NCBI RefSeq assembly: GCF_902833085.1
Contig: NZ_CADFEB010000001.1
Location: 727,742 to 791,741, forward strand
Reading direction: 5' to 3'
Origin: Burkholderia ubonensis
Lineage (GTDB): Bacteria > Pseudomonadota > Gammaproteobacteria > Burkholderiales > Burkholderiaceae
DNA: 64,000 bases
Shown here piece after piece: positions 16,353-24,135 of this stretch (position 1 is its first letter; each line of letters opens with the position of its first letter). The notes beneath the pieces are model-generated. The model was given only the letters and a program-made list of their open reading frames with translations, had not been told where the DNA came from and ran no database searches. The position numbers and the translations under genes were made by a program.

Positions 16353-16379
16353 TTGACGTGAAATCCTGCGTGCTATGAT
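16353..16379 (+). promoter_or_regulatory. sigma-70-like promoter of ggt
   Basis: TTGACG (16353-16358) and TATGAT (16374-16379) with a 15-bp spacer. The short spacer is suboptimal. The remainder of the 321-bp divergent region 16130-16450 holds an AT-rich tract and the operator below. Confidence 0.5.
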
Positions 16380-16390
16380 CGCGCCCTCAT

Positions 16391-16416
16391 CGAAATGTAT
16401 TGTTTATTACATTTCG
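16391..16416. promoter_or_regulatory. RpiR operator candidate in front of ggt
   Basis: Perfect inverted repeat CGAAATGTA ... TACATTTCG with an 8-bp AT-rich centre. It starts 12 bp after the -10 box, so a bound regulator would block transcription start. It is the only strong palindrome in the divergent region between the RpiR gene and ggt. Confidence 0.65.
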
Positions 16417-16450
16417 GTCTGGCCCGGTAATTTGTCTGGAGGATTCCGTC

Positions 16451-18202
16451 ATGAGGCGGCTCGTAGTACTCACCCTGTTGTCGGCATTGCACGTGTGCGC
16501 GTTCGCCGCTTCGGAACCCGCGGTCGAGGCGAAGAACGGCATGGTCGTCTCGTCGCAGCACCTCGCATCGCAAATCGGCGTCGACATCCTGAAGGAAGGC
16601 GGCAACGCGGTGGACGCCGCCGTGGCGGTCGGCTATGCGCAGGCGGTGACCAATCCGTGCTGCGGCAATATCGGCGGCGGCGGTTTCATGACCCTCCACC
16701 TGGCCGATGGCCGGGACCGGTTCATCAATTTCCGCGAGACCGCGCCGGCCGCGGCATCCGCGAACATGTATCTCGATGCGTCGGGCAATGTCCGCCCGGA
16801 CGAAAGCCTGTACGGCTATCGCGCGGTCGGCGTGCCGGGCACGGTCGCCGGCCTCGATCTCGCGCTGCGCAAATACGGGAAGCTGACGCGCAAGCAGGTA
16901 ATGGCGCCCGCGATCCGGCTCGCGCGCGACGGGTTCATCCTGACGCGGGCCGATACGGACATCCTCGACACGACGATCCAGCGTTTCAAGACGGATCCGG
17001 AAGCGGCCCGCATCTTCCTGCGCCCCGACGGCACGCCGCTGCAGCCGGGCGATCGCCTGGTGCAGAAGGATCTGGCCCGCACGCTGGAGCGAATCGCGGA
17101 GCAGGGGCCCGATGCGTTCTATCACGGCGAGATTCCGAAGATCGTCGAGGCGGCGTCGAAGCGCGCCGGCGGCCTGATCACGGCGAGCGATTTCGCGTCC
17201 TATCGCGCGGAAGACCTGGCGCCGCTGAAATGCACGTATCGCGGCTACGCGTTCGTGTCGGCGCCACCCCCGAGTTCGGGCGGCGTGACGATGTGCGAGA
17301 CGCTGAACATCCTCGAGGGATATGACCTGCGCAAGCTGGGCTACCACTCGGCGGCGTCGATCCACTACATGACCGAAGCGATGCGGCATGCATACGAGGA
17401 TCGCAACACGCTGCTCGGCGATCCGAACTTCATCGACAATCCGGCCGCGAAGCTGACGAGCAAGGAATACGCAGCGGAAATCCGCAAGCGCATCCACGCC
17501 GATACGGCGACGCCGTCGGTCGACGTGCAGCCCGGCGTCGGCGTGCACGAGAAGCCGGAGACCACGCACTATTCGATCATCGACCGAGACGGCAACGCGG
17601 TGTCGACGACTTATACGGTGAACGGCCGCTTCGGCGCCGTGGTCATTGCGCCGGGGACGGGCTTCTTCCTGAACGACGAGATGGACGACTTCACCGTGAA
17701 GGTCGGCGCGCAGAACCTGTTCGGCCTGGTGCAGGGCACCCGCAATTCGATCGCGCCGGGCAAGCGTCCGCTGTCGTCGATGGCGCCGACCATCGTGACG
17801 AAGGACGGCAAGGTGTTCATGGTGGTCGGTTCGCCGGGCGGCTCGCGCATCATCACGATCACGCTGCAGACGGTGCTGAACGTGATCGACTATGGGATGG
17901 CGCCGCAGGATGCGGTCGATGCGTCCCGCATCCACCATCAGTGGCTGCCCGACGAGGTCTATTACGAAACCTATGGCCTGTCGCCCGATACGCTCGCGAT
18001 CCTGCGCAACATGGGCTACAAGATGGTCGAGCAGACGCCGTGGGGCGCGGCCGAGCTGATCCTGGTCGGCTTGCCCGGCACCGAAGCGGCGAGCCGGCAG
18101 AGTTCCGGAAACGACTCGTCGGTGTCCGGCAACGTCCGGGCCGGCTTCGTCTACGGCTCCAACGACCCGCGCCGCCCGGCCGGATCGGCGATCGGCTACT
18201 GA
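16451..18202 (+). CDS. ggt: gamma-glutamyltransferase
   Basis: A 583-aa periplasmic Ntn-hydrolase precursor that cleaves glutathione and transfers its gamma-glutamyl group. It has a signal peptide (RRLVVLTLLSALHVCAFA), the large-subunit start GMVVSSQHLASQIGVDIL, and the self-cleavage site at TTHYSIIDRDG, where Thr371 becomes the catalytic nucleophile of the small subunit. Later landmarks GFFLNDEMDDF, GKRPLSSMAPTIV and GSPGGSRIITITLQ are intact. GGAGGA 7 bp upstream supports the ATG at 16451. The promoter overlaps an inverted repeat probably bound by the divergent RpiR-type regulator. Confidence 0.96.
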   Translation: MRRLVVLTLLSALHVCAFAASEPAVEAKNGMVVSSQHLASQIGVDILKEGGNAVDAAVAVGYAQAVTNPCCGNIGGGGFMTLHLADGRDRFINFRETAPAAASANMYLDASGNVRPDESLYGYRAVGVPGTVAGLDLALRKYGKLTRKQVMAPAIRLARDGFILTRADTDILDTTIQRFKTDPEAARIFLRPDGTPLQPGDRLVQKDLARTLERIAEQGPDAFYHGEIPKIVEAASKRAGGLITASDFASYRAEDLAPLKCTYRGYAFVSAPPPSSGGVTMCETLNILEGYDLRKLGYHSAASIHYMTEAMRHAYEDRNTLLGDPNFIDNPAAKLTSKEYAAEIRKRIHADTATPSVDVQPGVGVHEKPETTHYSIIDRDGNAVSTTYTVNGRFGAVVIAPGTGFFLNDEMDDFTVKVGAQNLFGLVQGTRNSIAPGKRPLSSMAPTIVTKDGKVFMVVGSPGGSRIITITLQTVLNVIDYGMAPQDAVDASRIHHQWLPDEVYYETYGLSPDTLAILRNMGYKMVEQTPWGAAELILVGLPGTEAASRQSSGNDSSVSGNVRAGFVYGSNDPRRPAGSAIGY

Positions 18203-18256
18203 AAACGAAATGAGCGAGCCGGCCCGAGACGCCGATCGCGCAACCGCTGCCTGAAT

Positions 18257-18643
18257 TCAAGCCGCCTCGGCGGCCCGGGCCGCATCGACGCATGCCGCCA
18301 GCACCATCGCGGCGGCGTTGCCCGGCGTCGATCCCAGCAGTTGCGGCGAATACACGCTGTCGCCGATCTCGATCGGCCGCCCCGATAGCGCACAGGTGCC
18401 GCGCCGCCGCGTCGTGAACAGCCGCCACTTCTGGTAGCCGTAATGCCCGGTGCACGCGTCGCGCCACGAAATCATCACGGTGTCGGGCGTCGGGCGTTCG
18501 AGCACGCTGATCGTCGGCCGGCTCGCCGCGTCCCACGACGGCAGCCGGTCGCGCGTGATGCTGCGTCGCCGGGGCATGCCCGGCATGTCGAAGCTGCCGA
18601 TCGCGGCGACGGTCCTGAGCCAGGGCGCTGCACTGTCGTTCAT
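18257..18643 (-). CDS. DUF3331-family protein
   Basis: A 128-aa cytoplasmic protein of a family I associate with Burkholderia (DUF3331). Recognised stretches are SWRDACTGHYGYQKWRLFTT and RGTCALSGRPIEIGDSVYSP, with three cysteines that could bind metal. No signal peptide. In-frame codons exist upstream of the ATG at 18643 but add nothing conserved. It follows the NADH dehydrogenase gene by about 45 bp on the same strand. Function unknown. Confidence 0.8.
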   Translation of the reverse strand: MNDSAAPWLRTVAAIGSFDMPGMPRRRSITRDRLPSWDAASRPTISVLERPTPDTVMISWRDACTGHYGYQKWRLFTTRRRGTCALSGRPIEIGDSVYSPQLLGSTPGNAAAMVLAACVDAARAAEAA

Positions 18644-18687
18644 GTCTGCTTTCCTCGAAACGTTACGCGATGCCGCGACGCGCCGCA

Positions 18688-19992
18688 TCACGACAGGCGG
18701 ATGCGCGGCTGCACGCAGCCGTTGATCCGTTCCGCGATCCACAGCAGCGTGGCCTTGGAGAAACCGTGCAGCGCCTGCTGGTGCCGCCGGTAAAGCATCA
18801 GGTGGTTGAACTGCGCGAAACGCCCCTGGATGAAGCCGCCGCGGAAGAAGCCGAATTGCCCGAGCGTGCCGAACGCGTCGTAGTCGCTGATCGACACGAG
18901 CGCGCCGAAATCGTGGAACGCGAAAGCAGGCATCGGCTTGCCGTCGAGCCATGCGGGCAGGTGCTTCGCAAGATGCTCGGCCTGCTGAGTCGCGACTTGC
19001 GCGGTGGGCGGCAGCGGCCGCTCGTGGCCGTCGGGCAGCAGGCTCGCGCAATCGCCGATCGCGAACACGCGCTCGTCGCCCGTCGCCTGCAGCGTGGGTC
19101 CGACGACGATCTGGTTCGCGCGGTTCGTGTCGAGGCCGCCCAGCGCCTGCATGAAATCGGGCGCCTTCACGCCGGCCGCCCAGACCATCAGGTCCGCTTC
19201 CGCGAACGAACCGTCGCCATAGTGGAAGCCGCGCGCGTCGGCCGAGCTCACGCGCGTCGACGTCAGCACATGAAAGCCGATCTGTTCGAGCCGCCGCTGC
19301 GCGGACGCGGAAATCCTCGGCGGAAACGCGGCCAGGATGCGCGGGCCGCTTTCGAGCAGCGTAAGCCGCAGCCGCTCGCGCACCGTCGTGTCGCCGTACG
19401 CTTGCGCGACTTCCAGCAGCCGGCTCAGTTCCGCCGCGAGTTCCACGCCCGTCGCGCCCGCGCCGACGATCGCGACGCGCAACGGCTCGTCGCGCGCGAC
19501 GCTGCGGAACACGCGCATCCGCAACGCCTCGTTGAAGGTTTCCGCCTGCCGCTGGCTGTCGATGAAGTAGCAGTGCTCGCGCACGCCCGGCACGCCGAAA
19601 TCGTTGGCCTGGCTGCCGAGCGCGAGGATCAGCACGTCGTATTCGAGTTCGCGTGCTTCGAGCACCCGCTCGCCGTCCTGCGAGCGGATCTCGCCGAGCT
19701 GCACGCGCCGCCGCGCGCGATCGAGCCCCTGGAGTTCGCCGGGCTGGTACGTGTAGCCATGCTCGCGGGCGTGGGCGAGGAAGATCACCTGCTGTTGCTG
19801 GACATCGCGCGTGCCGGCCGCGATCGTGTGCAGCATCGGCTTCCAGACGTGCGTCGGGCTGCGGTCGACGACCGTGACCTGCGCGCGGCCGGACTTGCCG
19901 AGCCGCTCGCCCAGGCGGGTTGCGAGCTGCAATCCGGCGATGCCGCCGCCGACAATGACGATACGCAAGGGTCTGGATACTGTGAGCATCAT
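18688..19992 (-). CDS. type II NADH dehydrogenase-like FAD oxidoreductase
   Basis: A 434-aa NDH-2-type flavoprotein that passes electrons from NADH to quinone without pumping protons. The FAD-binding fold is RIVIVGGGIAGLQLATRLG, the second Rossmann motif is VAIVGAGATGVELAAELSR, and the late FAD motif is RVFAIGDCASLLPDG. KPMLHTIAAGT is typical of this family. Two Met codons compete at the start (19992 or 19989). It is divergent from a TetR regulator, with an inverted repeat abutting its start, and is probably controlled by it. Confidence 0.92.
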   Translation of the reverse strand: MMLTVSRPLRIVIVGGGIAGLQLATRLGERLGKSGRAQVTVVDRSPTHVWKPMLHTIAAGTRDVQQQQVIFLAHAREHGYTYQPGELQGLDRARRRVQLGEIRSQDGERVLEARELEYDVLILALGSQANDFGVPGVREHCYFIDSQRQAETFNEALRMRVFRSVARDEPLRVAIVGAGATGVELAAELSRLLEVAQAYGDTTVRERLRLTLLESGPRILAAFPPRISASAQRRLEQIGFHVLTSTRVSSADARGFHYGDGSFAEADLMVWAAGVKAPDFMQALGGLDTNRANQIVVGPTLQATGDERVFAIGDCASLLPDGHERPLPPTAQVATQQAEHLAKHLPAWLDGKPMPAFAFHDFGALVSISDYDAFGTLGQFGFFRGGFIQGRFAQFNHLMLYRRHQQALHGFSKATLLWIAERINGCVQPRIRLS

Positions 19993-19996
19993 TAAA

Positions 19997-20010
19997 TCAT
20001 CGCGTGATGA
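19997..20010. promoter_or_regulatory. candidate TetR operator
   Basis: TCATC-gcgt-GATGA lies 5 bp from the NADH dehydrogenase start and 105 bp from the TetR start. The flanks (ATTAAA and ATAAT) extend the symmetry weakly. Confidence 0.45.
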
Positions 20011-20114
20011 ATAATGTATGATCCTAGCGCCGCGCGGCTTGGCGTGTCAACCGGGGGGCGGAGACCGTCCGGTTCCGGGAATCGGGGCCGGCGGACGATC
20101 AGGACAATCGAATC

Positions 20115-20807
20115 GTGGAAGGGAGCAAGGACAACGTGGCTGGAGTCTCGGGGCGATCGCCGTCGAAGCGGCGCACGCGTGGACGGCCTTTGCCGGGCGC
20201 GTCCGTCGGACCGGACGTCATCTTGCGCGCGGCGCGCCGCACGTTCGCGAAGCGCGGCTACGACGCGACGAGCGTGCGGGAGATCGCGCGCGAACTGGAA
20301 GTGGATGCGGCGCTGATCGCACATCATTTCGGAACCAAGGAGACGCTCTGGAACGCGGTCGTCGAACAGATCTCGGAGCTGGTGGCGCCGTTGTTGGCCG
20401 AGGTGGGCGCGCTGAGAACGTCGTCGCTGTCGCCCCGGGCGCGCGTCGAGCGCGCGCTTGCGCTGGGCGTCGACCTGACCTTCGCCGAACCGGACATCGG
20501 CATGTTCTTCTCGACCGCGACGACGGAGCAGGGCGACCGGCTCAACCTGCTGCTGGAGAGGCTGGTGCGACCGTACCGCGCGGTGTTCATACCGCTGCTG
20601 GTCGATGCGGCAGATGCCGGCGAGATCAGGATGGCGGATCCCGACGTGACGTTCTTCATGATCGAGAACGCGATCAACATGACTGTGTCCTACAGTCACC
20701 TGGTGCGGGAATTCACAGCGCTGCCGTCACGACCCGAGCAATTCAAGGCAGCCGTGCTCGCGACGGCATTCGACCTGCTGGGGCACGGCGCGCCGGCGTC
20801 GCGATGA
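20115..20807 (+). CDS. TetR-family regulator
   Basis: A 230-aa regulator. After a 30-residue basic tail the HTH reads FAKRGYDATSVREIARELEV with AALIAHHFGTKETLWNAVVE, followed by an all-helical ligand domain. It starts with GTG at 20115; a second GTG at 20136 is also plausible and sits nearer to the AAGGA-like site. It is divergent from the NADH dehydrogenase gene, and the operator-like repeat between them suggests that gene is its target. Confidence 0.9.
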   Translation: MEGSKDNVAGVSGRSPSKRRTRGRPLPGASVGPDVILRAARRTFAKRGYDATSVREIARELEVDAALIAHHFGTKETLWNAVVEQISELVAPLLAEVGALRTSSLSPRARVERALALGVDLTFAEPDIGMFFSTATTEQGDRLNLLLERLVRPYRAVFIPLLVDAADAGEIRMADPDVTFFMIENAINMTVSYSHLVREFTALPSRPEQFKAAVLATAFDLLGHGAPASR

Positions 20808-21248
20808 CGGCCGGCGCAACCGGGCGGTCGCGACGCTCGCGGTGAACGGGGGCCGACGGCCGGGGTGAGGGCGCGGCGTCGGGCGTTTCTTCCGAGATAC
20901 GTTTTTTGCGGCGGCGCGGCTTCGCCCGCGCGCCTGCGCACGCGTGCCCGGGCCGCACCGGCCGGGCGGGAGCAGGCCGCGTCGCACACGCCACCCGCGC
21001 GCCTGCCGCGATTCGCGATCGCGTTTCTCCGTTGCAACGACTCGTGCACAAACGTCGCGTGCGGCCGGAGGAAACCGCGGTCCGACGGCCGTGGAGCGAT
21101 TCATGCGTGATGGTCGGGCTTCCCGCCCTGTCGGCCGGGAAGCGAGCCGGCCCGATGCCGAACGTCGGCTTGTCGCGTCGCACGTGCACGCGCATCCGGC
21201 GCATCGCGCCGCCGTCCCGTGTCAAGCATCCATCCGAAGGAGTGAACA
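20808..21248. other. gene-free stretch before the HAF protein
   Basis: 441 bp with no ORF that looks coded. The only structure seen is a stem GCTTCCCG/CGGGAAGC at 21118-21143 that could lie in the leader of the HAF gene. No promoter boxes are convincing. AAGGAG at 21238-21243 serves the gene at 21249. Confidence 0.5.
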
Positions 21249-22325
21249 ATGCGATCCGCATGCAAGCCGCTCGTCAGGCGCGGCGGCGTTTTCCGCGCCA
21301 TTGCGATTCTTGCGCTGTTGTCCGTCCGCGCGTTCCAGCCCGCCGACGCGCAAGGTTTGGCGATACACGACCTGGGTACGTTTCCCGGCGCAACCTACAG
21401 CTCGGCCACCGCGATCAACAACCGGGGCCAAGTGGTCGGCGAGGCGAACCTCTCCGGCGCCGGATTCTTCATCACGCACGCATTTCTCTATCAGCAAGGC
21501 GCGATGTCCGATCTCGGGACCATGCAAGGCGGCGACATCAGTTCGGCGTCGGGCATCAACGACCGCGGCCAGGTCGTGGGAAGCGGAGACGTCGGGCTGA
21601 GCACGCAGGGCCGCCAGCCTAGCCACGCGTTCCTGTACGACGGCGGCGTCATGGCGGATCTCGGCGTGCCGCCGGGTTTCTTTGCGACGGGCGCCGCCGG
21701 AGTGAATCAGCACGGCCACGGGCAAGTGGTGGGCGTGATGGTGAACGGGGCAAGAGGGGAGGGGCGCGCGTTCCTGTACGAAAACGGGACCTTCACCGAC
21801 CTCGGCACGCTGCCGGGCGATCTCGACAGTACCGCCGCGGCGATCAACAACCAAGGACAGATAGCCGGTGCGGCCGGGTTCCTGATCCATCACATCGAGC
21901 CGCTGCATGCGTTTCTGTACGACAAGGGCGTGATGAAGGACCTCGGCACGCTTCCCGGCGGCCAGTTCAGCGAGGCCTACGGGATCAACGATCTCGGCCA
22001 GGTAGTCGGCGACGCAACCGCCGCGAACGGCTATTTTCACGCGTTCGTGTATCGGGACGGGACCATGACCGATCTCGGCACGCTTGCCGGCGGCCATACG
22101 AGCACGGCGTACGCGATCAACAACCATGGGCAGGTCGTGGGCACGTCGGACGCCGCGGACGGCCAGATCCACGCGTTCCTGTTCGAAAACGGCGTGATGA
22201 CCGATCTCGGCAATCTGCCGGGCGGCAGAAGCAGCTCGGCGTTCGGGATCAACGAACTTGGCCAGGTCGTCGGCGAGGCGACGACGTCGAGCGGGCAGAC
22301 GCACGCCGTGATGTGGACGCGATAG
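21249..22325 (+). CDS. exported HAF-repeat protein
   Basis: A 358-aa secreted protein with signal peptide (FRAIAILALLSVRAFQPADA) and the extracellular HAF repeat. Six full units run from HAFLYQQGAMSDLGT to HAFLFENGVMTDLGN, each about 43 residues with the pattern HAFLY-x-x-G-x-x-x-DLG then INxxGQVVG. The N-terminus gives a lone DLGTFPG...AINNRGQVVG half and the C-terminus a lone HAVMW half. Together they make a seventh unit, which is the usual way a seven-bladed propeller closes. A ligand-binding or structural surface role is inferred. AAGGAG precedes the start. Confidence 0.88.
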   Translation: MRSACKPLVRRGGVFRAIAILALLSVRAFQPADAQGLAIHDLGTFPGATYSSATAINNRGQVVGEANLSGAGFFITHAFLYQQGAMSDLGTMQGGDISSASGINDRGQVVGSGDVGLSTQGRQPSHAFLYDGGVMADLGVPPGFFATGAAGVNQHGHGQVVGVMVNGARGEGRAFLYENGTFTDLGTLPGDLDSTAAAINNQGQIAGAAGFLIHHIEPLHAFLYDKGVMKDLGTLPGGQFSEAYGINDLGQVVGDATAANGYFHAFVYRDGTMTDLGTLAGGHTSTAYAINNHGQVVGTSDAADGQIHAFLFENGVMTDLGNLPGGRSSSAFGINELGQVVGEATTSSGQTHAVMWTR

Positions 22326-22377
22326 ACGCCAAGCCGGCACGGGGGGATCCCGGTCGGCGACGGACGCCCGCCGGCAG

Positions 22378-22848
22378 TCACTCCGGCGGCGGATCCCCGA
22401 GCCACCGCCGCGCCCCGGGCCCGCGCCGGCCCGCGCGATCCTCGGGGTTCGTCAGCTTGCAGCGCTTCAGCGACAGGCAGCCGCAGCCGATGCACTCGTC
22501 GAGATTGATATAGAGCCGCTGCAATTCCTCGATCCGGTCGGCGACGCGCTTCTTCCATCCCCGCGACAGCCGCTGCCAGTCCTTGTTGGTCGGCAGCGTG
22601 TCGACCGGCAGGCTCACGAGCTGTTCGGCGATCTCGTCGAGCGAGTAGCCGATCTTCTGCGCGAACACGATGAACGCGATCAGGCGCAGCACCGAGCGCG
22701 AATACTGGCGATGGCTCGAGCCGCTGCGATGCGACTTGATGAGGCCGCGCGATTCGTAGAAGCGCAGCGTCGACGCCGGCACGCCGCTGCGGGCGGCCAC
22801 TTCCCGGATCGACAGCAGCGGCCATTTCGGTTCTTCGGTAGTACCCAT
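22378..22848 (-). CDS. soxR: redox-sensing MerR-type regulator SoxR
   Basis: A 156-aa SoxR. The MerR-type helix SIREVAARSGVPASTLRFYE is followed by the dimerisation helix and the [2Fe-2S] cluster cysteines Cys119, Cys122, Cys124 and Cys130 (CIGCGCLSLKRC), at the same positions as in E. coli SoxR. Oxidation of the cluster by redox-cycling compounds turns on target promoters. The ATG at 22848 has AGGAGC 7 bp upstream. It is divergent from the RND efflux operon, with a SoxR box between them. As in Pseudomonas, the output here seems to be efflux rather than a SoxS relay. Confidence 0.95.
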   Translation of the reverse strand: MGTTEEPKWPLLSIREVAARSGVPASTLRFYESRGLIKSHRSGSSHRQYSRSVLRLIAFIVFAQKIGYSLDEIAEQLVSLPVDTLPTNKDWQRLSRGWKKRVADRIEELQRLYINLDECIGCGCLSLKRCKLTNPEDRAGRRGPGARRWLGDPPPE

Positions 22849-22871
22849 GACGTGCTCCTGGAAAACTTGAC

Positions 22872-22887
22872 TTAAAGTTAACTTCAA
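22872..22887. promoter_or_regulatory. SoxR box
   Basis: TTAAAGTTAACTTCAA is nearly palindromic around GTTAAC and matches the core of the known SoxR box. It lies 24 bp from the soxR start and 40 bp from the efflux operon start, so it can serve both. Confidence 0.75.
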
Positions 22888-22927
22888 CTTTTAAGCTACG
22901 CGGCAGTTTAACGTACCGCGAGGCTCC

Positions 22928-24121
22928 ATGCTCTCTCTTCCCGTTCACAGGACTGCGCCGCTGGGCGCCGCCTGCGCGCTGCTGCTTGCGTTGTCCGGCT
23001 GTCATGACGGCCGCGGCGACCCGCCGGCCCAGCCTCCCCCCGAAGTCGGCGTCGCGACCATCGCGCCGCGCACCGTGCGTCTTGCCGACGCGTTCAACGG
23101 CCGAGTCGAAGCGGTCGATGCGGTCGAGCTGCGGCCGCGCGTGAGCGGCTACCTGCAGCGCGTCGCCTACAAGGAGGGCGACCTCGTGCCGCAAGGCGCG
23201 GTGCTGTTCGTGATCGATCCGCGCCCGTACCGGATCGCGCTCGACCGGGCGCTCGCGCAGCGGCAGCGCGCCCGCGCGGCGGCCGGTCTCGCGCAGGTGC
23301 AGCTCAAGCGCGTGCAGACGCTGATCGATTCGCACGCGACGTCGCAGGAGGAACTCGACAACGCGCGCGCCGCCGACGCGCAGGCGCGTGCCGACCTGCA
23401 GGCGGCCGACGCCGCCGTCGCCGACGCGCAACTGAATTTCGGCTTCACCGAGGTGCGCGCGCCGATCGCCGGCCGCGTCGGCCGCGCGATGGCGACAGTC
23501 GGCAACCTCGCCCGCGCCGACGACACGCTGCTCACGACGGTCGTGTCGCAGGATCCCGTCTACGTGTACTTCGACTGCGACGAGCAGAGCTACCTGCGCT
23601 ACAACGCGCGGCGCGCCGATCCGAAGCATCGCGCGATCGGCGCCGATCCGGTGCGCGTCGGGCTCGCGAACGAGACGGGCTATCCGCACGCGGGCACGGT
23701 CGACTTCCTCGACAACCGGCTCGACCCGGCGACCGGCACGATCCGCGCGCGCGTGCGGCTGGCCAACGCCGACCGCACGTTCACGCCGGGCCTCTATGCG
23801 CGCGTGCAGCTCGTCAGCGGCCGCGACGAAGACGCGCTGCTGGTCGACGACAAGGCGGTGCTGACCGACCAGGACCGCAAGTACGTCTACGTGATCGGCC
23901 CGGGCGACAAGGCGCTGCGCCGCGACGTGACGATCGGCCGCGTGCTGGACGGCGAGCGGATCGTCGAGAAGGGGCTGAAGGCGGGCGATCGCGTGATCGT
24001 CGACGGCGTGCAGCGGGTCTACTATCCGGGCGCGCCGGTGAAGCCGAAGACGCTGGCCGCGCGGCCCGTCGCCGGCATGCAGGCCGCGTCCGCCGAAGCC
24101 GCCGCGCCTGCGGCGCAGTAA
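22928..24121 (+). CDS. RND efflux periplasmic adaptor lipoprotein
   Basis: A 397-aa membrane-fusion protein of the MexA/AcrA class. The N-terminus ends in a lipobox (LLALSGC), giving a lipid-anchored periplasmic protein. The barrel-sandwich halves are VELRPRVSGYLQRVAYKEGD and NFGFTEVRAPIAGRVGRAMA, separated by a helical hairpin rich in Ala, Arg and Gln. It links the inner-membrane pump to the outer-membrane channel. It is the first gene of a three-gene operon led by a SoxR box. Confidence 0.95.
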   Translation: MLSLPVHRTAPLGAACALLLALSGCHDGRGDPPAQPPPEVGVATIAPRTVRLADAFNGRVEAVDAVELRPRVSGYLQRVAYKEGDLVPQGAVLFVIDPRPYRIALDRALAQRQRARAAAGLAQVQLKRVQTLIDSHATSQEELDNARAADAQARADLQAADAAVADAQLNFGFTEVRAPIAGRVGRAMATVGNLARADDTLLTTVVSQDPVYVYFDCDEQSYLRYNARRADPKHRAIGADPVRVGLANETGYPHAGTVDFLDNRLDPATGTIRARVRLANADRTFTPGLYARVQLVSGRDEDALLVDDKAVLTDQDRKYVYVIGPGDKALRRDVTIGRVLDGERIVEKGLKAGDRVIVDGVQRVYYPGAPVKPKTLAARPVAGMQAASAEAAAPAAQ

Positions 24122-24135
24122 CGGGAGGCCGAAGC

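Noticed and set aside
21380..22320. Repeated DNA of about 130 bp
   Set aside because: It encodes the HAF protein repeats and is not a DNA repeat element.
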